Assembly (NCBI GenBank): GCA_933207985.1
Contig: OW240918.1
Location: 114,118,046 to 114,182,045 of the forward strand
From: Pelobates cultripes
Taxonomy: Eukaryota > Chordata > Amphibia > Anura > Pelobatidae
Reading direction: 5' to 3'
Length of the DNA stretch: 64,000 nt
The notes beneath the pieces were generated by a model. The model was not told the DNA's origin. It saw only the letters and a program-made list of their open reading frames with translations, and made no database searches. The translations under genes and the position numbers were made by a program. Below, piece after piece: positions 53,743 to 64,000 of the stretch (its first letter is position 1; each line of letters opens with the position of its first letter).

Positions 53743-54352
53743 TGTCACAGCCCCCGCTCGCCGCCATGTGCGTCTGTGCCCGACCGGCACGACCGCACCA
53801 ACTCACTGAGCTTACCTGCTCAGCGGTGAGCTGGGAACCGCTCCTCCACGCCGCTCGTGGAAATCCAAGATGGCGCCTACCATGCGGTCACGTCCATCCA
53901 TGGCTCCACCCCCCAAAATTATACGAACAGGCACGTGATGTCACGTCAACGCACACGCACGTTCTGGGGTCAGAGGTGACCTCTGACCAATCAGAGCCTA
54001 GAGAGGGATATTTAAATCCCTAATTCACACCAGTACCTTGCCCTGTCGTTGTTTCCTGTTCCTGGTTTTCTGAGAGCGCGTTTTTCCTTGTGATATTGAT
54101 ATTCTGGTATTCTGATCTTGGCTATTCCTGGTTATTCCGATTTCTGGTTCCCCTGACTTGGCTTGTTTAAACGGTATTGTGTATTTCTGGCTTCCTTGAC
54201 CTCGACTTTCCCTTAGACCATTCTCTGTCTCTAACGTATAAGACCGGCCATTATAAGGTCCGGTTTACGTTCTGTCCTTTTATTTCCTTTCTTATTTCTA
54301 TGTATAGGTTTACATAGTTTCTGCGTGTTGGACCACACTAGCAGTCGTGACA
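53743..54352 (+). mobile_element. Solo LTR, 610 bp
   Basis: It starts TGTCACAGCCCCCGCTC and ends GCAGTCGTGACA (TG..CA, with TGTCAC against GTGACA as the inverted repeat). A perfect 5-bp target duplication TAGTG lies at 53738-53742 and 54353-54357. A TATA-like GATATTTAAATCCC lies near 54008, followed by a CT-rich leader, suggesting plus orientation. It is CpG-rich in the first 250 bp. Confidence 0.9.
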
Positions 54353-54357
54353 TAGTG

Positions 54358-55060
54358 TAGATTGTCTGGGGTTTATTCACTTAACAAATATATAAATGTT
54401 AAGCTCACCTTTATACGAGAAGCAATTGTTTGGAGGTCAGACACTAAATGTGTGACGTGGCCTTACATTTTAGAATGCACAGAAATGTACCCTGTGACCT
54501 TCTCCTGGAGCTATGTTTAATGTATGTTTCTACCTAAGTTTACACTTTTTTTAGACAAAACAAAATGGGAGGGGGCAATGAGAGACAAACTAATAATACT
54601 TTTAGAGCGAAATTAAAGTCCTTTTATTTTTTTAATTTTTATTTATTTTTAGATTTATTTACACAGTTTCTAACGTTTGAGTCATTCAGCAATTATTAAA
54701 TTACAATAAATCTGATTAGATGTATTAGTTGCTTGACCCCTGTTAGTTGCTTCAATTAAGCATGTATAGTGAATGGTTTATAGTTTAAAATCAATCATTA
54801 CAAGCTTCTTGACTTAGCTTTAATAGACAGAACTTCAATTACTCCCTGTGTTTCCTATAGCAAGCTCCCTGTCTATATGTATTTTTTATAAGAGTTCACC
54901 TATTATTTCTGATTTACTGACTGTAAGCATCTTATTATTTGTGTATGCCATGTAAAACATAATCAAATTGTAGTTATCGCGTTTTATTGGTCTTTAGCAT
55001 TTCATTAAAAAAAAATAATTTTTTTTAAAATATATATATATATCTTTACATATTATAACA
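54358..55060. other. AT-rich non-genic DNA
   Basis: No gene or repeat boundary was recognised. An (AT)n tract is at about 55030-55041. Confidence 0.5.
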
Positions 55061-55212
55061 GGGTATTCACAAAGGAAGAATTGCAGGGAATTAAAACTGA
55101 ATTTAAAATTTAAGGTCAAAATAGCTAAACCAGACAAATACTCCCAGTCAGCTATGCTTTCCGTTTGGCCTTCACTTTGAATTCCTTGCAATTCTTACTT
55201 TAGTGAATAACC
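55061..55212. mobile_element. Palindromic MITE, 152 bp
   Basis: The left end GGGTATTCACAAAGGAAG and AATTGCAGGGAATT match the right end read backwards, GGTTATTCACTAAAGTAAG and AATTGCAAGGAATTC. Single-arm relatives are at 8037-8130 and possibly 49960-50310. A target duplication is not clear. Confidence 0.72.
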
Positions 55213-55511
55213 ATGTTAAATCGTATAAAGAGCAGTTTTGGAGAATAAATTGCACAGATGGAGCAATCAGCAGACACATTTGGTTTCTATGGTGAATACG
55301 CCATATTCAAGACTTTGCAAAATAATTGTTCCTAGTTATATAAAAGGAAAGACACACACAGACAAAAAAAACAAACAAACATACATAAACAAAAAAACTA
55401 AAATAAAACAAAAAAGCTAATGTTATCTATGGAGAAATTAGCATCTTGCTGGAAACAACTGTTTAACAGTGGAATGTGTGATAGAGGGGAACATTCTGGC
55501 GGCATTATTAA

Positions 55512-55650
55512 AAGGGACACTATAGTCACCAGAACAACTACAGCTTGTTCTGGTGAGTAGAATCATTACCTTCAGGCTTTTTGATGTAAACACTGTCTTT
55601 TCAGAGAAAAGGCAGATGAAAGCAGTGTTTACATTACAGCCTAGTGACAT
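55512..55650. mobile_element. T2-type MITE fragment
   Basis: TTAA (55508-55511) is followed by AAGGGACACTATAGTCACC, GTTCTGGTGAGTAGAATC and TGTAAACACTGTCTTTTCAG, nearly identical to the start of the complete element at 58448. The right two-thirds are missing. Confidence 0.85.
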
Positions 55651-55970
55651 TTTATATTGCTTTATGTAATATTTTTAAATGAACTGACTAAATACACCTT
55701 CTGATCACTAAATATTTCTGCCATAATACCTAAAAAAAAAAAAAGAAAAAGAATAGAAGTGATAAATTGTATATAAAATCATGTTTAGAATGTCAATCTT
55801 TTAGATCTAATTATCCCATTAAAAACATGTATTTAACCCTTTACTGTGTGGTGGGTAATGTCATCCATGCATTATTCCATTAACATGTGTATCAAACAAA
55901 AAATTGCTGTAACATTTCTTTGAAACAAGTGCATAACTAGAACATAAACATATGATACAAAACAACTTTG

Positions 55971-57954
55971 TTTTAAATGGTTTTTATTGTTTTTGCAGTA
56001 AAAATGCATGCATAGTATGAGAAGCGAAAATCAATATAGTGTTGCCTGCGCAGAGGCTCAGTGTTGTATAAAATCTTAGTTGCATATGTGCCTGCGCAGA
56101 GGCTGAATACAGTTGAACCACACAATATCATTCATCCATATGTTCCATGCTTGTAAGATCTAAACCGCTGACCTGCGATGCACTTTGTCTAGTGATGTTA
56201 TTGTTAACCTCATGCAGTGTAAAATACAGTACAGTACAGGTATCGGGCAGGTTAGCGTAAGAGGCACTTGATCGCCTTCGCTGAAGCTTGCGCGATCCCT
56301 CATGAGAGATGGGCGCATTATGTGAAGCGTGCAGATATGTGTGTTGCTGACTGACAGGCAAGATGTCAAGAAAAACTAAAGCGCGGTTCCGTGCGTCTGG
56401 ATAATTGCGCCTATGCAGCTATTGCTTCATTCGCTTAAGTTGTGCTTAGTGAGCATGATGTGTTCAAAGTGTGCATCGTGTGCGCGGTATCAAATGGTCA
56501 GAGCAGTACTGCAAGTCAAAAAATCAGCAGACAGTGGCTATGCGTCAATAATATCTGGCAACAATACATAAAGCTTTAGATGTGTATTTTTTAGCAAGCA
56601 TGTAGTGGCCTGTATAGGGTGCCGTGCGCGGGGGAATGTATTTAACTATTTGAAGTAGCCCGCGGATGGCGTATCCCATAGAAGCCACGGTAAGTGTCAT
56701 ATGAGCAACGGCAATGCAGGTGATAAAACCTAACTATTTTATGCCCATGTAGCTCAGGTATTTACTCGAAGGGGCAAGCTTTATACAGTTTATAGCGTAA
56801 TAAACATTATGCAACATCAGAGAACAAACGCCTCAGGGGGCAATGCGAAGCAAGAAACCATAGACTTATTCACATTAAATTTCTCAATAGCTGTCCGATG
56901 AGGGCTTCCCTTAGTTAGGCCTCGGTGCATCTCCCAAGCTGCCAGGTCTCCGTCTGTTCCCCCCCCGGGCTGGTCCCAGCCCAGCACCTGGGTCCTCTGC
57001 AGCGCTGTGGGCACTCGGGGGTTGAAGCGTACCACTCGACCCCCCCACCTAGAGTCTGTGGGCCACCCACACCCTGCACCTCCCCATCGCCACCTCAGAC
57101 CCAGTAAAGCTCGTGTCCGGGTGTCTCTCCTGGTGCCGGCCTCATAGTTAGGGCTGGTGCGCACCGCTCCCGGATACCGGTCTGCTGGAAGGACCGCGCT
57201 ATCCCGCCCCACCGGGCTCGCGGTATCAGGGACATAACTCTCTGGGGACCCCACAGACCCAGAGGCCAGGGCACTCACTTTTCCTGCTGGCCGGTATTCA
57301 CCGCGGGGGGTCCATCGGGCACCACGCAACACCAGGTTCTGCTCAGGCCTTCCAGGTCGGCTCCCCATGGTGAGTAATCTTCACAGGGCCCCTTGCTCTG
57401 ACCTTTCAAAAACGTCTCCGTCCCTGTCGGGGTGCCCTCTCATATGTAGGTTTCCTCTCCCCAGTTTCAGTGCTCTTCTCAGCTGGCTGGCCGGCTGGCT
57501 GGCCAGTGCTCGGCCATTGCCAGTTTAGGCGGTCGGCACAGAGTCCGTGCAGGGGCTCCCACTGCGGCCCGTGTCGCCGTCACGTGGCCGTGATAACCCC
57601 CGCCGGCCAAGGGGGGGGGGCAGGGCCAGGCCGGGGGCCCCCCGCGTCTGAAGTGCTTGTCTTGTGGAGGGGTACCCCAATGATGTGCCTTTCCGCGGTG
57701 CCATGCTGCTGATAACGGGCGCCGATGTTCAGGAGCCGCGTGTAGGCCGGGCTCGGTTCTCTCTCCGTCTGCTCTCAGGCAGTAAGGTACGTGCGGGTGG
57801 CAGGCGTGTACCGGAGCCTCTCCTCCGTCGGGGACGATATGGATTTCGTTTTTAAATCAGTCTGGGGCTGTGTGAAGGGCTTTTTCTGGAGGTTTAATGG
57901 CGGAGCCCATGTAAATGGCGGCCAGTCGGCCCGGCGACCCGGCCCCGCCCCCTC
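55971..57954 (-). mobile_element. LINE-like insertion with 15-bp target duplication
   Basis: A perfect 15-bp direct repeat TACAAAACAACTTTG lies at 55956-55970 and 57955-57969. On the minus strand the insert starts GGGGCGGGGCCGGGTCGCC and is very GC-rich for 1.1 kb, with GGCCGCCATTTACATGG near the start. It then becomes AT-rich and ends with an AATAAA-bearing 3' end (CAATAAAAACCATTTAAAA). Start composition and duplication length fit an L1-type retrotransposon. No reverse transcriptase is present, so it is another internally deleted or non-autonomous copy. Confidence 0.75.
56817..57368 (-). CDS. Hypothetical 183-codon frame in LINE-like insertion
   Basis: An uninterrupted frame of 183 codons begins MGSRPGRPEQNLVLRG inside the GC-rich half of the 55971-57954 insertion. 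The product is rich in Arg, Gly and Pro (several GGAG/RRD-like clusters), has no hydrophobic segment or domain I recognise, and ends in the AT-rich part. High GC content alone lowers stop-codon frequency, so chance is a fair explanation. If real, it would occupy the position of a LINE ORF1 start. I assign no function. Confidence 0.2.
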   Translation of the reverse strand: MGSRPGRPEQNLVLRGARWTPRGEYRPAGKVSALASGSVGSPESYVPDTASPVGRDSAVLPADRYPGAVRTSPNYEAGTRRDTRTRALLGLRWRWGGAGCGWPTDSRWGGRVVRFNPRVPTALQRTQVLGWDQPGGGTDGDLAAWEMHRGLTKGSPHRTAIEKFNVNKSMVSCFALPPEAFVL

Positions 57955-58144
57955 TACAAAACAACTTTGAATATAGGTTGCTGTTCAGACAAATGTGAAA
58001 AAAAAAAAATGTAGACCTGAACATTTATTTGTTCATCTTTATAGAAATGTTGAAATGAAATGCTTTAGACAGAATATAGTATAATATATTCTGCAGAATT
58101 TTACATGGTCTGAAATATTAGATAGATATTATCTACCTCAAAAG

Positions 58145-58248
58145 AAGGGCTGACTCAACACTGCTGGGATTTGAACATGCAGCCCCCAAGGGGTAAACAG
58201 ATTCTACTGATGTTGCAGTAGCCCACTGAGCTTTCTCACCAGCCTCAG
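58145..58248 (-). mobile_element. tRNA-derived SINE head
   Basis: On the minus strand a tRNA-like unit carries an A-box region AGCTCAGTGGGCTA (complement at about 58219-58232) and a B box GTTCAAATCCC (complement at 58167-58177), spaced as in RNA polymerase III promoters. It is followed by GTGTTGAGTCAGCCCTTCTTTTGAGGTAGATAA, read here as the start of the SINE body (split by a mismatch-rich part). The tail is decayed. It is not a functional tRNA because the cloverleaf is incomplete. Confidence 0.7.
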
Positions 58249-58447
58249 TGGAGCTGTAAAAACAAACAACATTTTCTAAATCGATCATTTCCAAATTTCG
58301 GGAGAACAAAAATTCTTAAATTTACAAATCCAAACAAAACAAATCAAAAATACATGTTTCACCCTTGCATTTCCCTCATTTTTAAGCCATGGCTCAAACC
58401 AATATGGATGATGGTAGTAGGCTGAAGGCCATTCCCTGCATATTTAA

Positions 58448-59028
58448 AGGGACACTATAGTCACCAGAACGACTACGACTTATTGGATTTGTTCTGGTGA
58501 GTAGAATCATTACCTTCAGGCTTTTTGCTGTAAACACTGTCTTTTCAGAGAAAATGCAGTGTTTACATTAGAGCCTAGTGATAACTTCACTGGCCACTCC
58601 TTAGATAGCTGTTAGAGATCCTTCCTGGGTCATGGCAGCCTAAAATGCATCCAAACATTCAGTATCTCCTCCCTCTGCATGCAGACATTGAACTTCCTCA
58701 TAGAGATTCATTGATTCAATTCATCTCTATGAGAAGATGCTGATTGGCCAGGGCTGTGTTTGAATCATGCTGGCTCTGCCCCTGATCTGCCTCCTTGACA
58801 GTCTCAGCCAATCCTATGTGAAAGCATTGTGATTGGCTCAGAACAACAATTCTGATTATGTCAGCAGACAGGGGCAGTTCACAGGCAGAGGCAGCAGCTT
58901 CAGTCTTGAATACAAGTAAGATTTTACTATGTTTAGAGAGGCAAGAGAGGGCCAGGGGGGCTAGGTGGTGGTTTTAACACTATAGGGTCAGGAATACATG
59001 TCTGTGTTCCAGACCCTATAGTGCTCCT
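58448..59028. mobile_element. Complete T2-type MITE, 581 bp
   Basis: TTAA at 58444-58447 precedes AGGGACACTATAGTCACC, and GACCCTATAGTGCTCCT precedes TTAA at 59029-59032. This matches the T2 MITE superfamily of frogs (TTAAAGG ends and TTAA duplication, related to piggyBac). A fragment of the same family is at 55512 and a palindromic relative at 19305. Non-coding. Confidence 0.88.
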
Positions 59029-59033
59029 TTAAA

Positions 59034-59192
59034 TTATAACACCACATTTTAATGCATTAAATCCAAATGGCAGAATTGTCGCTATAATAGCCAAGGTGTG
59101 CTATAAGTGAGCCGAAATTTTTTTTCCAAACATTCTAGCCTCAATTTGGCCATTTGGATTTAATTAGTCAAAATTTGGTGTATTAGTGAATA
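59034..59192. mobile_element. Short palindromic MITE
   Basis: Arms of about 33 bp: ACACCACATTTTAATGC then TTAAATCCAAATGGC (59039-59071), against the complement at 59149-59181 (GCCATTTGGATTTAA then AAAATTTGGTGT). The outer sequence GTATTAGTGAATAACCC is like other amphibian MITE ends. It abuts the T2 element. Confidence 0.65.
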
Positions 59193-60640
59193 ACCCAGAG
59201 CATTTTTAGTAGTAAACAGTGAATACGTATTAGTGATTCTACTAAGCAATGTGCAAAACAACGTCTTCAAATTAGCCATCTCTCATTCTATGCTTGTCTC
59301 TTAAACATTGTTATTGTCCCTTTAAATAAACTGAATATTTATTTTAATAAAATGGGTAAGCACCACCGAATCCAATTAAATATTTGCAATCATAACAGGG
59401 AGTTGTACTTGAATATTCACAGAAGTTAATGATACAGTAAATTCTGAATTCTGTGCTGATAGCACTTGGTAAATTTTTGTTAAGTCAGTGATATTAGGAA
59501 AAATATGCTAGACTATAGGAATGCAGAATTATTATAGAAGAGTTATGTATATTTTCTATACATAATTTGCCGCAGATTCCAGATCCCATATTCAGGACAC
59601 AGGCAGACATAATAATACCATTAGTAGACTGGTTTATGAGATGGAACTTGTGGCTGTTAATGATGCTGAGAGGGAACTAGTAACGATTGTACGATAATAA
59701 CCCTTTGTTTACTAGAAGGGACATACATGTTTTGAATATCACCAAGGAAAGGAAAGTGACTCACACATGTTTGGAAAAATTACAAACAACACAAATGAAT
59801 TACAAAAAAAACTAAAATAATTATTTTAAATGCTAGGAAAATACATACAGCTTTGTCTAACAAGAATATGCCAGCCATGTCCATATGAAGATTGCTTCCT
59901 ACAGCTTTCCTTCAGGGACTGGACTAAACATTTCTATGACATTGTATGTATATTTGTTTATTTTATTAGATTACAATATAGCATCCTCGGAAGTCATTAT
60001 GCTTAATATAGCTGTGATTTTGACATGTGCTTGTTTGCAATCAGAATTTGCTAACAGGGTGAGTTGCTGAAACGAGATTTGTCGGAAATTCATAGTGATC
60101 AGGATCAATCGTTGTATGCTTTAAGTATTCAGATGTTCTGACTGTTCACATTCTGCTATCAGCAAGGATGGAGGAATGGGGGATTGTGTACAATCACTGT
60201 TCCTTTTACACCACTCATAAGATGGACACAATGCTCAAAACTAGTATCTCCAGAAAGACAGAGGCAGTTGTAGAAAACAGAAATATCTATTCCTTGTCGT
60301 TATTGTCCCTATTATTTCTTCCTCTTTATTGTTGTGCCTGATACACTTGCTCACATGAATAAAAGTCTAGGGTTTGTCATTGTATTACTAATGTGATAAT
60401 GTCACAATGTGAAATGTCACTTCCAGTGACCAGATTGAAAGGGACAATACATGGTGAAAAAGTCTTTCAGTGCACTGGGTCCTACACCTATAACCAAACT
60501 GCTGAATGACACTACCTTGTCATCAAAATGTAGGGAATACAAAGAAAAAGGTTAAATGTTATCATGTGACTCAAAGCAGAGGCACCAAGCCACCAATTAC
60601 TCTGTCCAAAATACACAAACTAAGTGTTCTCTAAGATAAT
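59193..60640. other. Non-genic DNA
   Basis: No gene was recognised and no repeat ends were seen. Confidence 0.5.
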
Positions 60641-61170
60641 GTTTACTATTAGCACTGATGATCTATTAAGTATATTTTATTTGTTTATAAAATATTTTAC
60701 CAGGAAGGATACATTAAGATTTCTCTCGTTTTCAAGTATGTCCTGGGTCCTCAAAACATTGTATTGTTACAATAGGATACGATGTTACAAACAAATACAA
60801 CAAACAAGCATTATATATAAACATACACACATATAGAAATTTAACACATAACAGGTAATAAATATAGTCAACCATGACAGGTGCATTCTGTGCTGAGGTA
60901 TATTCACATAGATCTCTTAAAAGATTTTAGATTGAATGAAGATTTGCCTGTGTCCCTGAGGTTATTCCATAATTCTGTTGAACTATAGGAAAAGGAGGAA
61001 CGAGCCACTTTATTTTTGTTGTGGTATGCTAAATATCGTGCTAGTACTGGATCGGAGGTTAGAGCATTCATCTCAGTTAGGGTGGGAGCTTCCCAGAAAT
61101 GCTCTGATGCACAAGGCTGGAAAGATGAAGAGTGTGTTGGGATTCCAGCGACAGCCAGTTTAGCGCTTTT
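60641..61170. repeat. Probable dispersed repeat, unclassified
   Basis: The phrases TATTTTACCAGGAAGGATACAT, TTCTCTCGTTTTCAAGTATG and CCTGGGTCCTCAAAACATTG recall a very common dispersed repeat of fish and frogs. Frames across it are short and interrupted. Boundaries are not resolved. Confidence 0.4.
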
Positions 61171-61620
61171 AACATGTCTCAGTGGTGGGTAAATTAATTA
61201 CATTCTAGTACAAAGCGGCAGAACAAATTATATAATGTATTAAGTTTATTAAGGTTTGTTTAAATGTATTGTCTATTCCGTGTTGTATTATCCATCCTTT
61301 TTGCAATTTTATAGCAGACCCTTTTGTTCAAGTATACTTTGTATAGAATATTGCGTGCCCTCTCTGTATTGACCAAAATTGTCTATAATGAAATCAATTA
61401 CAGTGAAATGAAAGGCAGAGATAATAAGCCTTCACATTGTTTAATAAACTGGTGATCAACCTTCACCTAAAAGTCTGCATATAAAATCCACCACGCTATT
61501 CTAAACAGCAGATTTTAATTTAGCAAGATCAGTTAGGATTGCTAGCTAAAGAAATAACACTTTTTTTATACCATGCAGTTCAGGTCATACACAGTTCTGT
61601 TGCTATTGGCTAGCCATTTT
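61171..61620. other. AT-rich non-genic DNA
   Basis: No gene or repeat boundary was recognised. Confidence 0.5.
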
Positions 61621-61624
61621 TGTT

Positions 61625-62630
61625 TTAGCTCTTTTCTATTTTTTTTATTTTTTATTTGCAATTTTCAAAGTAAACAGTATACAATGAAAAAAGAACATGC
61701 TTTTTACACATTGTGCGGTTTTCCAATAATATATGCCAAGGGATATATGGTAAGCATAGTATAACAGTGCATCACAAACATTTGCCTGAGACACATACAT
61801 CCTTCAGCTTACTCGTATATTACAAAGTGGACACTGCTTGGTGTGTACTTGCTTTTAATTTGTATTAGATTAACATAAAATAACTGAGGTAACTTAGTAA
61901 ACTTTTGAACTAGGTTAAGAGAGAGGGGTAACAGGGGGGAGGAAAGGGGTCCAGAGTCTTACACCACGGAATGTCCTTGAATTGTCTTAGCGTGTCAGCC
62001 TATGTAAGGTTATAAGTAGTTTTCAGGGTTCAAGCATTGGTGCCTGAAGTTATCAGGTTTACAAATAAGCTAGATGGGCGAAGAGAAAGTAGGGTGTCTG
62101 GTGGTAAGATCGCCTCTTTCCAGTGTGCTATGGTCACATGCCTTAATTAGGCAAATTCCCCATGTCCTCTGGTATCCATAATCATGTAATTTAAACACAA
62201 ACAGTGTGACAGAGTAAGGGGGTAGAATGGTAAAATAAGAGGCAAGATGAGAGGCAAATGGCTTGCCCCATGTCTAACCGCAAGTGTTCAGTAAACCTGA
62301 AGGCTTGTTGCACAACTTCTCAAGAACGGTATAGACTACCTTCCAAAATCCTTAACCATGGTACAGCCATGAAGCAAATCGCCATTTACCCCACCACATC
62401 TCCACCAAAGAAATAAGTATGAGGGATGACAACCATGAAGAGCCACCAGTATCTGGTACACACGAGTGCATAGTTTAAAGGAAGGCACACAGAAAGAGAT
62501 GTTTTATGACCATTCATCATCAGTAAATGTGACATTGAGGTTATCTTCCCAATTATAATTAAAGGGCGGGGAGAGCACACATCAATTATTTACCAACAAG
62601 TTATAGATAATGGAAAAATGTCAAGACAGG
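61625..62630 (-). mobile_element. LINE-like 3' fragment with A-rich tail
   Basis: On the minus strand the block ends AAAATTGCAAATAAAAAAT followed by more A-rich sequence (complement of 61630-61663), a poly(A) tail with an AATAAA signal. Upstream 1 kb is of uniform, less AT-rich texture without coding domains, like a LINE 3'-UTR. The 5' end is truncated near 62630. No target duplication was found. Confidence 0.45.
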
Positions 62631-64000
62631 GTTGTTAAATATTAATGCAGTGTTTCCAAAATTTCTTTTAAAATATAAAATAATTATAACGAGCAGTCAG
62701 CTTGTGATTGAATTGTAATAATTTGTTGAAAATAGTGCTGGTAGTCAAATAAAGTCATGTTTAGATTCTTAGTGTGACCTTGCAGCTATTTTTGCCATAC
62801 CTTATCCATTGAAGATACATTTTAAACATCATAAAACAATATTTCTTCTGACTGTAAGCAAACTTGACATCATGCATGTTGAAAGGGTAATTAAAATAGA
62901 AAGTTCCTTTTGCCTTTATTCTTAATTAACTGTTAGAATGGCACAAATTATCCTTGTAAACCATCAAACAGACTGATAATGGTGATAACAAGACTTGACA
63001 TTTAGGAGCATGACAGCAAGTTCATCTGGTTTAAGAAATGTTGCATAATCTGTTCTCGTAAATAAGTTGGTTACCTGCAAAACTTCAAAAGACTGAAGCT
63101 AAGAGAGATGTAATTTATTTTCACCTCATATAATGATGAAAAAACTACCAATTAGTTGACAGATCTTGCACATTGCAAACTAACTTTCGCTGGAAAACAC
63201 AGTTGAAATATAATGCTGTGCATCTTTCTTTTTTTTTTTCAAATATAACATAGAAGCATTTCACAAAACATCAGTTTTTAGAGAAATCAGGGGAAGAACG
63301 AGTGCTATTCTTCTTAATGACAAAAGTGTTAAATAAGGAGTAATCACTATAGAAACTAATAGAACATCTCTCAGCATTTATTTATTTGCACCCACAATCG
63401 CACCTGGTTTGTCTTGACAAATCTCCCCCATTATAATTATAGTAATAATTAAACTTAAAACTAAGTGCGTTCGACTTCAAACGAAACTGCGATTTGTCTG
63501 AAGCCATGAACTCCAAAAAGCTATATGGAAAAATCAAGAAACAAATGCAATGGACAATGGATCAAACTGCTTAGCTTATTTAGTGATTTTTTTTTAAATT
63601 CTCCCTTTGTGCCAAATAAAAGATGATTGATGGCTAGGGGACAGCCACTAAGTGTTTTTTTTCATTCACAGAGCAACAGAGAAGTGACTAATAGGGGAGA
63701 AAAAAAGCAACAGTTAATAATAAAATCTATTATATAGTTGATAATTAGGCATATAAACATAGAATTTTTATTTCTTCTTTTTCCCTCCATTGGTTAATTC
63801 TTTTTACTTGCTCTGTGAACCAAATGGCAGGATAATACTGTTAAAATAATATTTATATTTTGCAGTACACTGATTGCCCATTTTGGTTCATCTAAATAAT
63901 TTTCCCCCAAACTATTGCATGAATGAAATTTGTCTGATTCGAAACTCCACATTGGAAAAAAACCTGAATTGCCCAAAATGATCTTTTTTGGACAAATCAA
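62631..64000. other. AT-rich non-genic DNA
   Basis: No gene was recognised. A diverged dispersed repeat copy lies at 63440-63660. Confidence 0.5.
63440..63660. repeat. Interspersed repeat family, copy 3 of 3
   Basis: Shares GATGATTGATGGCTAGGGGACAGCCACTAAGTG-type wording (in two parts: GATGATTGATGGCTAGGGG and ACAGCCACTAAGTG) with the copies at 7395 and 16255; the upstream half is more diverged. Confidence 0.5.

Noticed and set aside
58145..58248. A genuine tRNA gene
   Set aside because: A and B box-like sequences are present, but the acceptor and anticodon stems do not form and SINE body sequence follows.

Overview
This is a stretch of vertebrate nuclear DNA, most likely from a frog or toad (Anura). 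Nothing in it looks bacterial. It is AT-rich, has no credible host exon, rRNA or tRNA gene, and is packed with nested transposable elements typical of amphibian genomes: a Tx1/L1-type LINE, internally deleted L1 copies, piggyBac and T2-like (TTAA) elements, several hAT MITEs that carry long microsatellites, Tc1/mariner remnants, a tRNA-derived SINE and LTRs. Two runs of exactly 100 N (33263-33362 and 43597-43696) are assembly gaps of unknown true length, so no reading frame may be trusted across them. The species call is an inference from repeat families recognised by eye.

Layout. 1-19 kb: AT-rich DNA with a hAT-like element, minisatellites, a solo LTR (6167-6906) and two internally deleted L1 copies with target-site duplications (8434-10305 minus, 13368-15072 plus). 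19.3-27.5 kb: a nested stack. A palindromic T2-type MITE is followed by a 5.3-kb piggyBac element (19888-25172) holding a dead transposase and several hAT insertions. Next comes a Tc1 transposase pseudogene split by a 1.0-kb hAT element with a perfect 8-bp target duplication, then a second, antisense Tc1 fragment. 28.7-36 kb: a non-autonomous piggyBac element, then the least repetitive part of the window, with two blocks that could be conserved non-coding DNA.

36.1-49.9 kb is the richest part. An LTR retrotransposon (5' LTR 36370-37538, primer-binding-site-like sequence, an internal reading frame built of 16-residue repeats) is split by an 8.4-kb antisense Tx1/L1-type LINE (38494-46907) flanked by a 12-bp target duplication. 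The LINE has a repeat-rich ORF1, an apurinic-type endonuclease and a 720-codon reverse-transcriptase frame with all core motifs; only a few single-base frame changes and the assembly gap disturb it. Downstream lies a solo LTR nested inside another related solo LTR, both on the minus strand. 50-64 kb: a hAT element whose 3' part is tandemly duplicated, two further solo LTRs, a third LINE-like insertion with a 15-bp duplication (55971-57954), a SINE, T2 MITEs and a LINE 3' fragment.

The coding capacity is almost wholly that of mobile elements. The only extensive intact frame is the LINE reverse transcriptase. The order of insertions can be read from the nesting: LTR element first, LINE later; LTR-B first, LTR-A later; Tc1 first, hAT later; piggyBac first, hAT composite later, with a smaller hAT inserted last.
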